Shown here piece by piece: positions 1 through 7,274 of a DNA stretch of 13,513 nt (positions are counted from its first letter, which is position 1; each line of letters starts with the position of its first letter). The stretch covers positions 1 through 13,513 of the forward strand of contig JBAPUB010000128.1 of NCBI GenBank assembly GCA_049282455.1. The letters run 5' to 3'. Origin of the DNA: JBAPUB01 sp049282455. GTDB lineage: Bacteria; Actinomycetota; Actinomycetes; JAHEKZ01. A model generated the notes under the pieces. That model ran no database searches. It saw nothing but the letters and a program-made list of their open reading frames with translations, and was not told the DNA's origin. A program made the translations under genes and the position numbers.

Positions 1-228
1 TCCGGCCAGACCCAAGGCCGAGTCCGACTCAACCGCGGTGGCGACCGCGACGCCAACTCCGCGCTCTGGCGCATCGCGATCGTCCGGATGGCCACCGACC
101 AGAACACCCGCGACTACGTCGCCCGCCGCCAATCCGAAGGCAAAACCAAGAGCGAAGCCACCCGCTGTCTCAAGCGCTACATCGCCCGCGAGATCTTCAA
201 CGCCCTACCCACAACAGCCATCGTTTGA
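1..228 (+). CDS. IS110-family transposase, C-terminal part (5' truncated by window edge)
   Basis: The frame is open from the first base of the window to a TGA at 226-228, giving 75 residues of a protein whose start lies outside. The residues match the C-terminal Transposase_20 part of IS110-family enzymes: the stretch SGQTQGRVRLNRGGDRDAN followed by ALWRIAIVRMATD and a basic tail with KTKSEATRCLKRYIAREIF. In this family the N-terminal RuvC-like DEDD domain and this serine-containing C-terminal domain together cut and rejoin DNA; the family is now known to be guided by a bridge RNA encoded in a non-coding end of the element. The Ser-Gly at the window edge looks like the SSG/SGQ area around the family's catalytic serine, but only its end is visible. 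Whether the whole transposase is intact cannot be judged here. Confidence 0.85.
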   Translation, partial: SGQTQGRVRLNRGGDRDANSALWRIAIVRMATDQNTRDYVARRQSEGKTKSEATRCLKRYIAREIFNALPTTAIV

Positions 229-243
229 CAGTAGGAGCATCAC
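1..243 (+). mobile_element. Right end of an IS110-family insertion sequence
   Basis: The transposase stop codon is embedded in TTTGACAGTAGGAGCATC (224-241). A TTGACA...TAGGAGC(A/G)TC motif just after the transposase stop is typical of the right end of many IS110-group elements. These elements lack long terminal inverted repeats, so the exact outer boundary cannot be fixed from one side; I place it near 241-243. A short right end suggests that the non-coding left end, outside the window, carries the bridge RNA. No target duplication can be assessed. Confidence 0.6.
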
Positions 244-277
244 TTCGGTGCGGGGTGGGTCAACTTCGGTAGGCCCG

Positions 278-293
278 GCTGGTCCCAACCAGC
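278..293. terminator. Small perfect hairpin between IS end and cupin gene
   Basis: GCTGGT (278-283) and ACCAGC (288-293) form a perfect 6-bp stem with a CCCA loop. It lies between the plus-strand transposase end and the minus-strand cupin end, where a bidirectional terminator would be expected. There is no U-run on either side, so a terminator role is only a suggestion; it could also belong to the insertion sequence end. Confidence 0.3.
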
Positions 294-405
294 ACCAGGG
301 CCAGACAAGGCTCGGGTAGCGCGTCCCCGCGGCGCACCCGAGCGCCTGTCAAGGCGGTGTCGCGGTAGGCGCTTGTTACAGGCTCATCCTCAGCGGCTGC
401 GACCA

Positions 406-798
406 CTACGCCTGCGCCTTCTTCGCCATCAATCCCTCAATGACCTTGGCTTGTGCGGCCAGTGCGCCACTGCTGCTGAACTGGATGATCTCGGCCCCTT
501 CATCTGAGATGAAGTTGTGCGGAGCCGGCCAGTAGCACACGTCGCCGGCCTTGCACACCTCAGTGGTCCCGTCCTTGTAGATGACACTCATCGAGCCGCT
601 GATGACGTAGGCGTGGTGAGGAACCCCGCACAGACCGTCCGGCATTGGCGCCAGCAACTGCGTGAAGTCAGTACCTGGCTCAAAGTGGTGGTAGGCGCAC
701 TGCATGTCGCCCCAGACTTCCTGCCAGATCTTGAGGCCCGGGGTGTTCTGGGTGACGAAGTCGTCAACCGGTTCCATATCCGCCAGTTGGCTTCTCAT
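406..798 (-). CDS. Small cupin-domain protein
   Basis: A 130-residue single-domain protein with a cupin (double-stranded beta-helix) pattern. The first cupin motif is seen at about residues 59-77 as GVPHHAYVISGSMSVIYKDG and the second around residues 85-95 as GDVCYWPAPHN. Candidate metal ligands are His61, His62 and His94; the usual Glu of motif 1 is absent and Tyr64 lies near that area, so the metal site is atypical and could be lost or altered. Further histidines at 37-38 may contribute. The start is well supported: AAGGAGGAG lies 7 bases upstream of the ATG. It is transcribed away from the SHOCT gene, and a 14-bp palindrome lies in the shared intergenic region 166 bases from this start. 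Cupins of this size are often small-molecule sensors or enzymes of unknown substrate; no reaction can be assigned. Confidence 0.85.
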   Translation of the reverse strand: MRSQLADMEPVDDFVTQNTPGLKIWQEVWGDMQCAYHHFEPGTDFTQLLAPMPDGLCGVPHHAYVISGSMSVIYKDGTTEVCKAGDVCYWPAPHNFISDEGAEIIQFSSSGALAAQAKVIEGLMAKKAQA

Positions 799-963
799 GG
801 TCTTGCTCCTCCTTGTGCCTCACCCGACCGGCGGTGATGCCGAGTTGTCCGAAACCAGACCCGGTCGCCTGGACCGTGCGATGAGCAGCCGACCTTGGTT
901 CCGGTCGCCCAATGAGTCGATTATCGAGGGTGGAGCGTCCGTCGGATCGTAGCGCCCATCGGG

Positions 964-977
964 TTCACCCGGGTGAA
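964..977. promoter_or_regulatory. Putative operator, copy 1 of 3 (TTCACCCGGGTGAA)
   Basis: TTCACCCGGGTGAA is a perfect 14-bp palindrome centred between 970 and 971. The same core, TCACCCGGGTGA, recurs in two other intergenic regions (7686-7697 and 9098-9111). Presence only upstream of genes fits a protein binding site for a dimeric regulator. Here it sits between divergent starts, 125 bases before the SHOCT gene ATG and 166 bases from the cupin ATG, so either or both could be controlled. The regulator is unknown; the MalT-like protein encoded nearby is a candidate by inference. Confidence 0.6.
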
Positions 978-993
978 TGCAGACGGATGGGCG

Positions 994-1006
994 AGTTGAA
1001 TCAACT
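994..1006. promoter_or_regulatory. Inverted repeat AGTTGA-A-TCAACT
   Basis: A perfect 6-bp inverted repeat around a single central A, 16 bases to the right of the 14-bp palindrome and 96 bases before the SHOCT gene start. Its AT-rich arms stand out in this GC-rich region, so a second regulator site or part of a promoter is possible. I found no second complete copy in the window; only the right-half string TCAACTTCGG recurs near 259-268. Confidence 0.35.
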
Positions 1007-1102
1007 TCGGCGTCATGCCGCCCTGCGCCCGTCGGTAGGATCCCTCAGCACTGAGCACGACGTCCGCTCGGCTCGCTGGGATTCCTCATCGAAGGGTTCG
1101 TG

Positions 1103-1492
1103 ATGTTCAACGACAACGGCTCGTTCCTGCTGGCGCTGTTCGAGTTCTTTCTGTTCTTCGCTTGGTTCATGTGTCTGTTCTGGGTCTTCGCGGACATCTT
1201 CCGCAGCAAGGATCTCGGGGGTGGAGGAAAGACGATCTGGGTGCTGTTTGTCATCGTGGTCCCCTTCCTGGGCGTGCTCGTCTACCTCATCGCACGTGGG
1301 AGCGGTATGCAGGAGCGACAGCTGGAGCAGGCCAAAGAGGGGCAGCAGGCACAGGCCGCCTACATCCAGTCCGTGGCGGGCGCTTCAGGCAGTGCCACCG
1401 ACCAGATCGCCTCGGCGAAGGGATTGCTGGACAGTGGGACCATCAACCAGGCCGAGTTCGACCAGATCAAGGCGAAGGCACTCGCCGGCTGA
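1103..1492 (+). CDS. PLDc_N / SHOCT-domain membrane protein
   Basis: A 129-residue protein with two parts. Residues ~8-60 form two hydrophobic segments separated by a short polar turn (DIFRSKDLGGGGKTIWVL), the layout of the PLDc_N family of two-helix membrane proteins. After an Ala/Gln-rich polar linker, residues ~100-128 (IASAKGLLDSGTINQAEFDQIKAKAL) are a SHOCT domain, a short C-terminal helical module thought to mediate oligomerisation or protein contacts. It should sit in the cytoplasmic membrane with the SHOCT tail in the cytoplasm. I chose the ATG at 1103; GAAGGG at 1091-1096 is spaced 6 bases before it. A GTG directly in front (1100) is an alternative. It is divergent from the cupin gene and convergent with the SulP gene (98-bp gap). 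The biological role of this family is unknown; such proteins are often found among stress-response genes. Confidence 0.85.
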   Translation: MFNDNGSFLLALFEFFLFFAWFMCLFWVFADIFRSKDLGGGGKTIWVLFVIVVPFLGVLVYLIARGSGMQERQLEQAKEGQQAQAAYIQSVAGASGSATDQIASAKGLLDSGTINQAEFDQIKAKALAG

Positions 1493-1590
1493 TCGATGAC
1501 TGGCACCTGGGCGGAGTCTGAGGCGCGACACTGCGGGCTCCTCCCCGGTGAGGTGGAAGCGTCGGCACCGGGATCCGATGGAGCGTGTGG

Positions 1591-3342
1591 TCACGAGGCC
1601 CCGTCGAGGTCTTCAGGGGCATGGGTGGGATCGTCTCCGGGGGCCGACTCCTCCTGGATCCCGCTCACCGCCATATCGATGGTTGGGTAGACGTGCTCGC
1701 GCGTGAACGTGGCGAACAGGCCGTACTGCTCGAGGAGTTCCTCGATGCGGCTGCGCATCTCGACGAACACCACGTAGACGCCCTGGTCGTTCAGCTCCTG
1801 GTCCAGGCGTTCCAGCATGTCCGCTGCGGTGACGTCGATGTCGGTGATCGCCGCGCACTCGAGCACGACCCATGTCGGCTTGCGTTGTCGAACGAGCCTT
1901 CGGATCTCCTGGCGGAAAATGCCCGCGTTCGCGAAGAACAGCGGCGCCTCCCACCGGTAGACCACGACTCCGTCTGCTTCCTCGGCCCGCGGGTATTGCT
2001 TCGTGCTGTGCCACCCGTCGAGCTCGCGGACGCGACCCAACACCTCACCTTCGGGCCACCAGTTGCGCCGGAAGAACAGGAGGATCGACAAGATCACGGC
2101 GATCAGAATGCCCTGCAGAACGCCGAAGAGAATGACGCCGAGCGACGTGACCAAGGAGATCACGAGCGCCGACCTCCGCATGCGGTAGTACGTGCTGAGG
2201 ATCCCAAAGTTGAACAGTGACAGCGCAGCTGCGATGACCACCGCCGCAAGGGCAGGCTGCGGGAGGTTCTGTAGCAACGAGGGCAGGAAGAGCAGAAGGA
2301 TCGCCACGATGCCCGCGCCGGCGAGGCCTGTGACCTGCGACTTCGAGCCGGACTGCTCAGCCACCGCCGTGCGCGATCCGCTCGCGGAGATCGCGAAACC
2401 CTGGAACATGCCCGCGGCGACGTTGGCCGCTCCCATCCCGATCATCTCCTGGTTGGGTTCGACCTCATCCCCTCTACGAGCGGCGAAACTGGTCGACGTG
2501 GCGATCGTGTCCGTGAGCGAGACGAGCACGATCCCGAACGATGCCGCCAGCAGGGGCCCCAGACTGTCCAGCGGCACCGACGGGAAAGCCGGCTTCGGGA
2601 GCCCCTGGGGCAAGGCGCCGACGACGTCCACTCCCTTCGCAGACAGATCGAGAAGGCCGGTGACCACGGTGGCGCCGACCACCGCGACGAGCACCGCTGG
2701 GACCTTCGACGTCACGCGCGGGAGGATCAAGAGCACGGCCAGCGTGGCCAGGCCGATCGCAAGGGCTGTCGTATTGGTCTGATCTAGTCCGTCGAAGAAG
2801 GCCTTCACCTCGTTGACGAACCCGTCCGCGTCAGTCGAGAAGCCGAAGAGCTTCGGCAACTGACCGACGATGATCGTGATCGCGAGGCCGTTCATGTATC
2901 CGACCTGCACCTCCTTGGAGAGCAGGTCCGCCACGAACCCGAGCTTGCCGAGACCGAGACCCACCTCGATCGCGCCCACCATCAGCGCCATCATCGCGGC
3001 GAGCGCGACTGCCTCGGCGGGGTCATCGGTGACGAGGAGCGGGGTGATGGCCGCGAAGATCAGCGGAGCCACGGACGAGTCCGGCCCGAGCACGAGGATC
3101 CGGGAGGGGCCAAAGACGGCGTAACCGACGAGGCAGGCGATCGTCGTGTACAAGCCATTGACGGCCGGGACGCCGGCGAGCTCGGCGTAGGCCATGCCCT
3201 GCGGTACGAGGATGGCTGCCAGGACCACACCGGCGATGAAGTCGTTGCGCAGCCACGAGCGGCGGTAGGTCCGCAGCATCCCGACACCGGGCACCCACCG
3301 CTGGAGGGGACCTGGCTTCGTGCTCGCCGACGTCGCGCTCAT
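1591..3342 (-). CDS. SulP-family inorganic anion transporter with C-terminal STAS domain
   Basis: A 583-residue protein of the SulP/SLC26 family, secondary transporters of sulfate, bicarbonate or related anions. The N-terminal transport domain begins with the family signature around residues 44-68 (LVPQGMAYAELAGVPAVNGLY), then GPSRILVLGPDSS, and about 12 hydrophobic segments follow to residue ~430. The second SulP signature, NQEMIGMGAANVAAGMFQGF followed by SASGSRTA, is present. Residues ~440-560 form the cytoplasmic STAS domain, with VVLECAAITDIDVTAADML as the typical strand-helix region. Length is normal and no carbonic anhydrase domain is fused. The start ATG (3340-3342) is 1 base after the antiporter stop, so the two genes are very likely cotranscribed and translationally coupled. 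Which anion is carried cannot be read from sequence; sulfate would fit the sulfur-related genes nearby, bicarbonate would fit a pH/ion role with the antiporter. Confidence 0.95.
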   Translation of the reverse strand: MSATSASTKPGPLQRWVPGVGMLRTYRRSWLRNDFIAGVVLAAILVPQGMAYAELAGVPAVNGLYTTIACLVGYAVFGPSRILVLGPDSSVAPLIFAAITPLLVTDDPAEAVALAAMMALMVGAIEVGLGLGKLGFVADLLSKEVQVGYMNGLAITIIVGQLPKLFGFSTDADGFVNEVKAFFDGLDQTNTTALAIGLATLAVLLILPRVTSKVPAVLVAVVGATVVTGLLDLSAKGVDVVGALPQGLPKPAFPSVPLDSLGPLLAASFGIVLVSLTDTIATSTSFAARRGDEVEPNQEMIGMGAANVAAGMFQGFAISASGSRTAVAEQSGSKSQVTGLAGAGIVAILLLFLPSLLQNLPQPALAAVVIAAALSLFNFGILSTYYRMRRSALVISLVTSLGVILFGVLQGILIAVILSILLFFRRNWWPEGEVLGRVRELDGWHSTKQYPRAEEADGVVVYRWEAPLFFANAGIFRQEIRRLVRQRKPTWVVLECAAITDIDVTAADMLERLDQELNDQGVYVVFVEMRSRIEELLEQYGLFATFTREHVYPTIDMAVSGIQEESAPGDDPTHAPEDLDGAS

Positions 3343-3343
3343 A

Positions 3344-4621
3344 TCAGCCTGACGATAGCGTGCTGGTCCGTTGGAGGTGCCGCCGGACGCGGGGCTCGGG
3401 CATCTCGATGAGCTCCGGCAGGTCGTCGGGTCCAGAACGGATCTTCGCGCCGTAGTTCGCAGAGAGCGGCCGGGCGGTGAGTCCGTGCAGGACTACCGAC
3501 AAGAGGATCGTCCACGTCGCGACCTGGAACAACGGGGTGTCGATCTTGGTGCCTTGGAGGTCTTCGACGGCAATCAGCGTGAACACCACGGATGCGAGCC
3601 CACGCGGGCCGAACCACCCCATGAAGCCGCTCGTCAACGTTCGGAAGCCAGTGCCCAGCAACGCAACTCCGACGGGCACCATGCGGATCAGCGTCAAGCT
3701 GAGCACGGCGTAGACGACCGCGGAGGTATCGAAGTCGCCGGCAAGCACCGGACCCGCGAAGTAGGAGCCGAAGATGACCCAGACCAGGAGCGACGCGAAC
3801 AGCGCGACGTCCTCCGTGAAGGAGATCGCGGCCCGGTTTCCCTCATCTACCGCGCCGAAGACCAAGCCGGCGACAAACGCACTCACGAACCCATTGCCGC
3901 CGAGCTCGACGGAGCCGACGTAGGCGACAAAGGCCAAAGTGAGGACGAACAGCTGCCTGGACGTGTGCGACGACCACGATCGCTTCGTCACCGCCACGAG
4001 CACTCTGCCCCCAAGAACACCGACCACGACCGCTACGACTACTGCGATCGCGATCTGCCTGAGCGCATCGGCCACAGGCGAGCCGCCTTCCGCCGTCACC
4101 TCGCCGACGACCACGGCGAGGAAGACCGTGACGAACGGTGTTGCGATGCCGTCGTTGAGGCCGCTCTCGATATTGAGCGCCCGTCGGATCCGGACGGGAA
4201 CCGCCTTGTCCGTCACCACCGCCATACCGAGCGCCGCATCTGTCGGAGCCAGCACAGCGGCGATGAGGGCAGCCTCAGCCCAGGTCACGCCCGGTACCAC
4301 CAGCATCGCCACGAGGGCACCGAGGCCGAGGGTGAGCAGCAGCCCGACGCTCAGCAGCCGCACCGGCACGTTGGCGTCACCTTTCAGGTCCTGCAGCGGC
4401 ACCGTTGTCGCGTCGGCGAACAGCAGCGCCGCCAGCGTCAGCTCCGTGAAGGAGAGGACGACGTGGCTTCCGCCTTGCACGTCGAGCAGGTCGGCTCCTT
4501 CAGGCCCGAGGGCCAGACCGGCGGCCACGAACACCATCGGGGCGCTGATCCACAGTCGGTCGAGGCGCCGCGAGAAGGCGCCGTAGCCCACGGCCACGAC
4601 CAACAGGATCAGCGCACCCAC
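3344..4621 (-). CDS. CPA1-type Na+(K+)/H+ antiporter
   Basis: A 425-residue integral membrane protein with about 12 hydrophobic segments, the size and pattern of CPA1/NhaP-like cation:proton antiporters. Two family motifs are visible in order: LAPTDAALG with Asp128, and NIESGLNDGIATP with the Asn156-Asp157 pair that forms the ion-binding site in the family. It should exchange Na+ or K+ for protons across the cytoplasmic membrane. I chose the GTG at 4619-4621 because GGAGGAG (4632-4626) precedes it at good spacing and the first helix begins right there. An ATG 15 codons upstream (4666) is the alternative; further upstream the frame stays open to 5212 but is antisense to the regulator gene and lacks family similarity. 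The stop lies 1 base before the SulP start, so it is the first gene of a two-gene operon divergent from the MalT-like regulator. Confidence 0.92.
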   Translation of the reverse strand: MGALILLVVAVGYGAFSRRLDRLWISAPMVFVAAGLALGPEGADLLDVQGGSHVVLSFTELTLAALLFADATTVPLQDLKGDANVPVRLLSVGLLLTLGLGALVAMLVVPGVTWAEAALIAAVLAPTDAALGMAVVTDKAVPVRIRRALNIESGLNDGIATPFVTVFLAVVVGEVTAEGGSPVADALRQIAIAVVVAVVVGVLGGRVLVAVTKRSWSSHTSRQLFVLTLAFVAYVGSVELGGNGFVSAFVAGLVFGAVDEGNRAAISFTEDVALFASLLVWVIFGSYFAGPVLAGDFDTSAVVYAVLSLTLIRMVPVGVALLGTGFRTLTSGFMGWFGPRGLASVVFTLIAVEDLQGTKIDTPLFQVATWTILLSVVLHGLTARPLSANYGAKIRSGPDDLPELIEMPEPRVRRHLQRTSTLSSG

Positions 4622-4888
4622 GATTCTCCTCCGGGGAAGCGACTCCAAGCACCACAGCAGTCGCATCTTCGCAGCATGAGCGCCGAGCGCAAGGGACCGA
4701 AGGCCCGGGAGCGTCAGCCGGTCGTCCTCGATGCGGCGTCCGGGGCGCCCGCCTTGGGCGCCGTCGCGTCTGAGCGGTGCCTGCGGCGTCGACTGGTTGC
4801 CCTGGCTCGACTGAGGCTGCGACAATCCCACCGCCATGAGGACCGCAAAGAGAGCACCCCACCCACCGACGACAGGCTGGGTGTCTGG
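4622..4888. promoter_or_regulatory. Divergent intergenic region, antiporter / MalT-like regulator
   Basis: With the preferred starts, 267 bases separate the antiporter and regulator genes and must contain both promoters. The minus-strand ribosome binding site GGAGGAG lies at 4632-4626. I found no copy of the TCACCCGGGTGA palindrome here and no clear -35/-10 pair. If the regulator starts at 4676 instead, the promoter region shrinks to about 54 bases, which argues for the later start. Confidence 0.4.
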
Positions 4889-7123
4889 GTGACGCTCGTG
4901 GACGCGAAGCTCGCGGCGCCGAGTCTTCGGCATGACGTTGTCGAGCGGCCAAGGGTCACGCGGGCGCTCGAGCAAGGCGCGGATGCCCGGGTGACGCTGT
5001 TCGAGGCCCCGGCAGGATACGGGAAGTCGACGGCGATCCGTTCGTGGTGCGCGAATCAGGATGCCGGAGTGATGTGGGTGACACTCGACTCCGGTGACGA
5101 CGACCCCGTGCGGATGTGGACCTACATCGCGACCGCCGTCGAGCGGATCCGGCCGGGCGTGGCGCACTCGGTGCTGCAACGCCTCGAGATCCAGGGTCTG
5201 AACATCGAGCAAGCTGTGGACGAGCTGTTGACGCTCCTCGGTCGGTCACGGAGTCCGGCGATTCTGATCCTCGATGATCTTCATACCGTGACCAACCACG
5301 ACTCACTCGCATCGATCGACCGTGCGCTGAGCCATTTGCCTGACAACCTCCGCGTGATCATTGGTACCCGCGTGGATCCACCGCTTGCGATCCCGCGGAT
5401 GCGAGCTGCGCAACAGCTGACGGAACTGCGCGCCAGTGATCTGGCATTCGCCGTGCCAGAGGCGCACTGCCTGCTTGTCGACCACTTCGGGCTCAACCTG
5501 TCGTTGGACCAGACCGCAGCGCTGGTCGAACGGACGCAGGGCTGGCCCGCGATGCTCGTGCTCACCGGCATCTGGCTGCGCGGCGTCGACGACCCGGAGA
5601 GCGCAGTGGCGAGATTCAGCGGTGCCCAGCAGTTCGTCGCTGACTACCTGAGCACGGAGGTGCTGGCGGCGCTCGACAATGAGCGTCACAGGTTCTTGCA
5701 GCAACTAGCTGTGCTGGGTCAGTTCACGCCAGCCCTGTGTGACGCCGTGTTGGAGCGCACGGATTCGGAGAAGTTGATCGAGGACCTCCGACACTCCGGA
5801 CTCTTCGTGTCACGGCTCGACCAAGGAAACTGGTACCGCATCCACCCGCTCTTCGCCGAGTACGCAAAGCTCGAGCTGGAGGCGACGGAGCCGGGGGGTG
5901 CGACAGTGGTTCACCACAACGCCGCGCGCTGGCTGGCAGATCGGTGGCCGGTCGATGCAATGGGGCACGCATCGGCGGCGGATGAGCCGGCCTATGTGGC
6001 AGAGCTGCTGGCGGAGCACCATCTCAGCCTCATCCGAAGCGGGTCCGGACGCACCCTCCTTCGCTGGGCGGGCACACTGCCCGACGATGTGCTGATCGCG
6101 CACCCTGAGGTCGCCGTGGCGTCGGCGATCGCGACCCTTCTCCTGAGCGCCAGCACGGTGGATCGAAACCGCTACCTGGGCCTGGTGGACAGGGCGATCG
6201 ACAACGATCTCGCACCGGCAGACGGCTACGTGGCGTCCGCCGCACTGATCGCGCGCACGCTCGCGCTGGAAGGGGGCGTCACCGACGCGGTCGAGACCGG
6301 AAGACGGGCCGTCGGGTTGACCCAGGCCATCTTCGACGACCTCTCCGATGGTGCCGAAGCAGCGACTGGTCGCGCGCTCTACTTCGCGGGAGCGGTAGAC
6401 GAGGCTCGTGACATGGCGTTGCGGGCCTTGCAGAATCCCGATGCGACGAGGCGCCCGCCGACGCTGATTCACGCGCACGCCACACTCGCGCTGGTCGCCG
6501 TCGAGCAGAGCCGACTCTCGTCAGCACGAGGTCACGCCGACACGGCGAAGGACCTGGTTGGTCGGATCGGCACCAGCCGCAGCTGGTTGGGTGCGAACGT
6601 CGTCGCGGCCCGAGGCGCGCTGCTGCTCGCAGAAGGACAGCATGCGGAGGCCTGCCGGCAGCTCGCCACGGCCGAGCACTTCTTTCGCGACGACGTTGCG
6701 AACGTGCACCACACCTGGATCCTCCTGCTGCTGGCCAGGGCATATGCCGGCCGCGGGCGTCTGGACGAGGCGTCGCAGACGGCGCAGGTCGGCCGTGACG
6801 CGCTCGCCGAGCTCCCGGACGCCGGCATCCTGCCGGGGCTCGCGGACGCCGCGGACCTGGACATCGTACGAGCGGGCAAGCGTGCCCGCGCCGGGGCCAT
6901 GCTCTCCGCACCCAGCGACGCGGAGATGGCGGTCCTTCGGCTGATCGCCGAGGACCTCTCGCTCCGGGAGATCGGTGCGCGCCTGTATGTGTCGGAGAAC
7001 ACGATTCGCACTCACCGGCGCGCCTTGTACCGCAAGCTTGGCGCGCACTCGCGCGAGGAGGTGATCGCACGGGCGATCGCACTGCAGCTTCTGGGCGAGC
7101 AGGGGTCACCCGGCGAGCACTGA
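4889..7123 (+). CDS. MalT-like LuxR-family transcriptional regulator (STAND ATPase)
   Basis: A large regulator of about 744 residues. The N-terminus (KLAAPSLRHDVVERPRV) matches the conserved opening of MalT-type STAND proteins. A Walker A loop APAGYGKST is at residues ~40-48 and a Walker B strand ILILDDLH at ~125-132, followed by family motifs such as the LTELRASDLAF region, the QGWPAML helix and NWYRIHPLFAEY. The middle (~400-650) is alanine-rich, helical and TPR-like, as in the MalT sensor region. The C-terminus (~675-735) is a LuxR-type helix-turn-helix: SDAEMAVLRLIAEDLSLREI, then YVSENTIRTHRRALYRKLG. The family activates transcription after effector and ATP binding; the effector here is unknown. 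Start choice: GTG at 4889 agrees with where homologues begin, but its ribosome binding site is weak. An in-frame ATG at 4676 would add 71 residues of no recognisable character. It is divergent from the antiporter-SulP operon and is the only DNA-binding regulator in the window. Confidence 0.88.
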   Translation: MTLVDAKLAAPSLRHDVVERPRVTRALEQGADARVTLFEAPAGYGKSTAIRSWCANQDAGVMWVTLDSGDDDPVRMWTYIATAVERIRPGVAHSVLQRLEIQGLNIEQAVDELLTLLGRSRSPAILILDDLHTVTNHDSLASIDRALSHLPDNLRVIIGTRVDPPLAIPRMRAAQQLTELRASDLAFAVPEAHCLLVDHFGLNLSLDQTAALVERTQGWPAMLVLTGIWLRGVDDPESAVARFSGAQQFVADYLSTEVLAALDNERHRFLQQLAVLGQFTPALCDAVLERTDSEKLIEDLRHSGLFVSRLDQGNWYRIHPLFAEYAKLELEATEPGGATVVHHNAARWLADRWPVDAMGHASAADEPAYVAELLAEHHLSLIRSGSGRTLLRWAGTLPDDVLIAHPEVAVASAIATLLLSASTVDRNRYLGLVDRAIDNDLAPADGYVASAALIARTLALEGGVTDAVETGRRAVGLTQAIFDDLSDGAEAATGRALYFAGAVDEARDMALRALQNPDATRRPPTLIHAHATLALVAVEQSRLSSARGHADTAKDLVGRIGTSRSWLGANVVAARGALLLAEGQHAEACRQLATAEHFFRDDVANVHHTWILLLLARAYAGRGRLDEASQTAQVGRDALAELPDAGILPGLADAADLDIVRAGKRARAGAMLSAPSDAEMAVLRLIAEDLSLREIGARLYVSENTIRTHRRALYRKLGAHSREEVIARAIALQLLGEQGSPGEH

Positions 7124-7161
7124 CTGCGTTCGACCAGGTCGAGAGACCGGCTGCGACTGCA

Positions 7162-7204
7162 CCGAGGGCTCGTGCGCACTGGTCGGAGCGACGACAGCCC
7201 TCGG
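7162..7204. promoter_or_regulatory. 9-bp inverted repeat upstream of small rhodanese gene
   Basis: CCGAGGGCT (7162-7170) and AGCCCTCGG (7196-7204) are perfect inverted copies with a 25-base spacer. It lies 38 bases after the regulator stop and 70 bases before the rhodanese start. It could be a transcription terminator or attenuator for the regulator gene, although the loop is long and no U-run follows, or a two-arm operator. A possible -10-like hexamer TAGGCT (7207-7212) follows directly. Confidence 0.45.
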
Positions 7205-7274
7205 GATAGGCTTTGGGCGAAGTGCAGTGCGCCTACCCAGAGGAGGGCGCGTCCGACCCGCGAGGAGATTCCAG

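Larger units (their letters stand above)
799..1102. promoter_or_regulatory. Divergent intergenic region, cupin / SHOCT protein
   Basis: These 304 bases separate two divergent genes and show no convincing ORF. They hold the AAGGAGGAG ribosome binding site of the cupin gene (806-814, minus strand), a perfect 14-bp palindrome (964-977) and a second inverted repeat (994-1006). On the minus strand TACGAT (951-946) lies 12 bases beyond the palindrome and could be a -10 element for the cupin gene, but no convincing -35 partner is seen. Promoters for both genes must lie here. Confidence 0.6.

Noticed and set aside
38..319. Plus-strand frame across the insertion sequence end.
   Set aside because: Pro/Ser/Thr/Arg-rich translation in a different frame from the recognisable transposase; it overlaps the transposase C-terminus.
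259..1010. TCAACTTCGG repeated at 259-268 and 1001-1010, considered as a target duplication or att pair.
   Set aside because: Only 10 bases match, the copies are in different contexts, and IS110 elements do not make such long-range direct repeats; probably chance.
1591..2220. Plus-strand open frames opposite the SulP gene.
   Set aside because: They are shadows of the SulP coding strand with no recognisable domains and no ribosome binding sites.
3371..4675. Plus-strand open frame running in phase into the MalT-like regulator, antisense to the antiporter.
   Set aside because: The translation is rich in Arg, His, Asp and Gln with no domain similarity, while the antisense strand encodes a clear antiporter. 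It is the usual GC-bias shadow; regulator homologues begin near 4889.
4986..4994. CCCGGGTGA half-site in the regulator gene, and CACCCGGGC near 11132 and 12551.
   Set aside because: These are half-matches within coding or GC-rich sequence with no symmetric partner, expected by chance at this base composition.
4622..5212. Minus-strand extension of the antiporter frame up to 5212.
   Set aside because: It overlaps the regulator's ATPase domain, has no membrane segments or family similarity, and a good GGAGGAG ribosome binding site supports a start at 4621.
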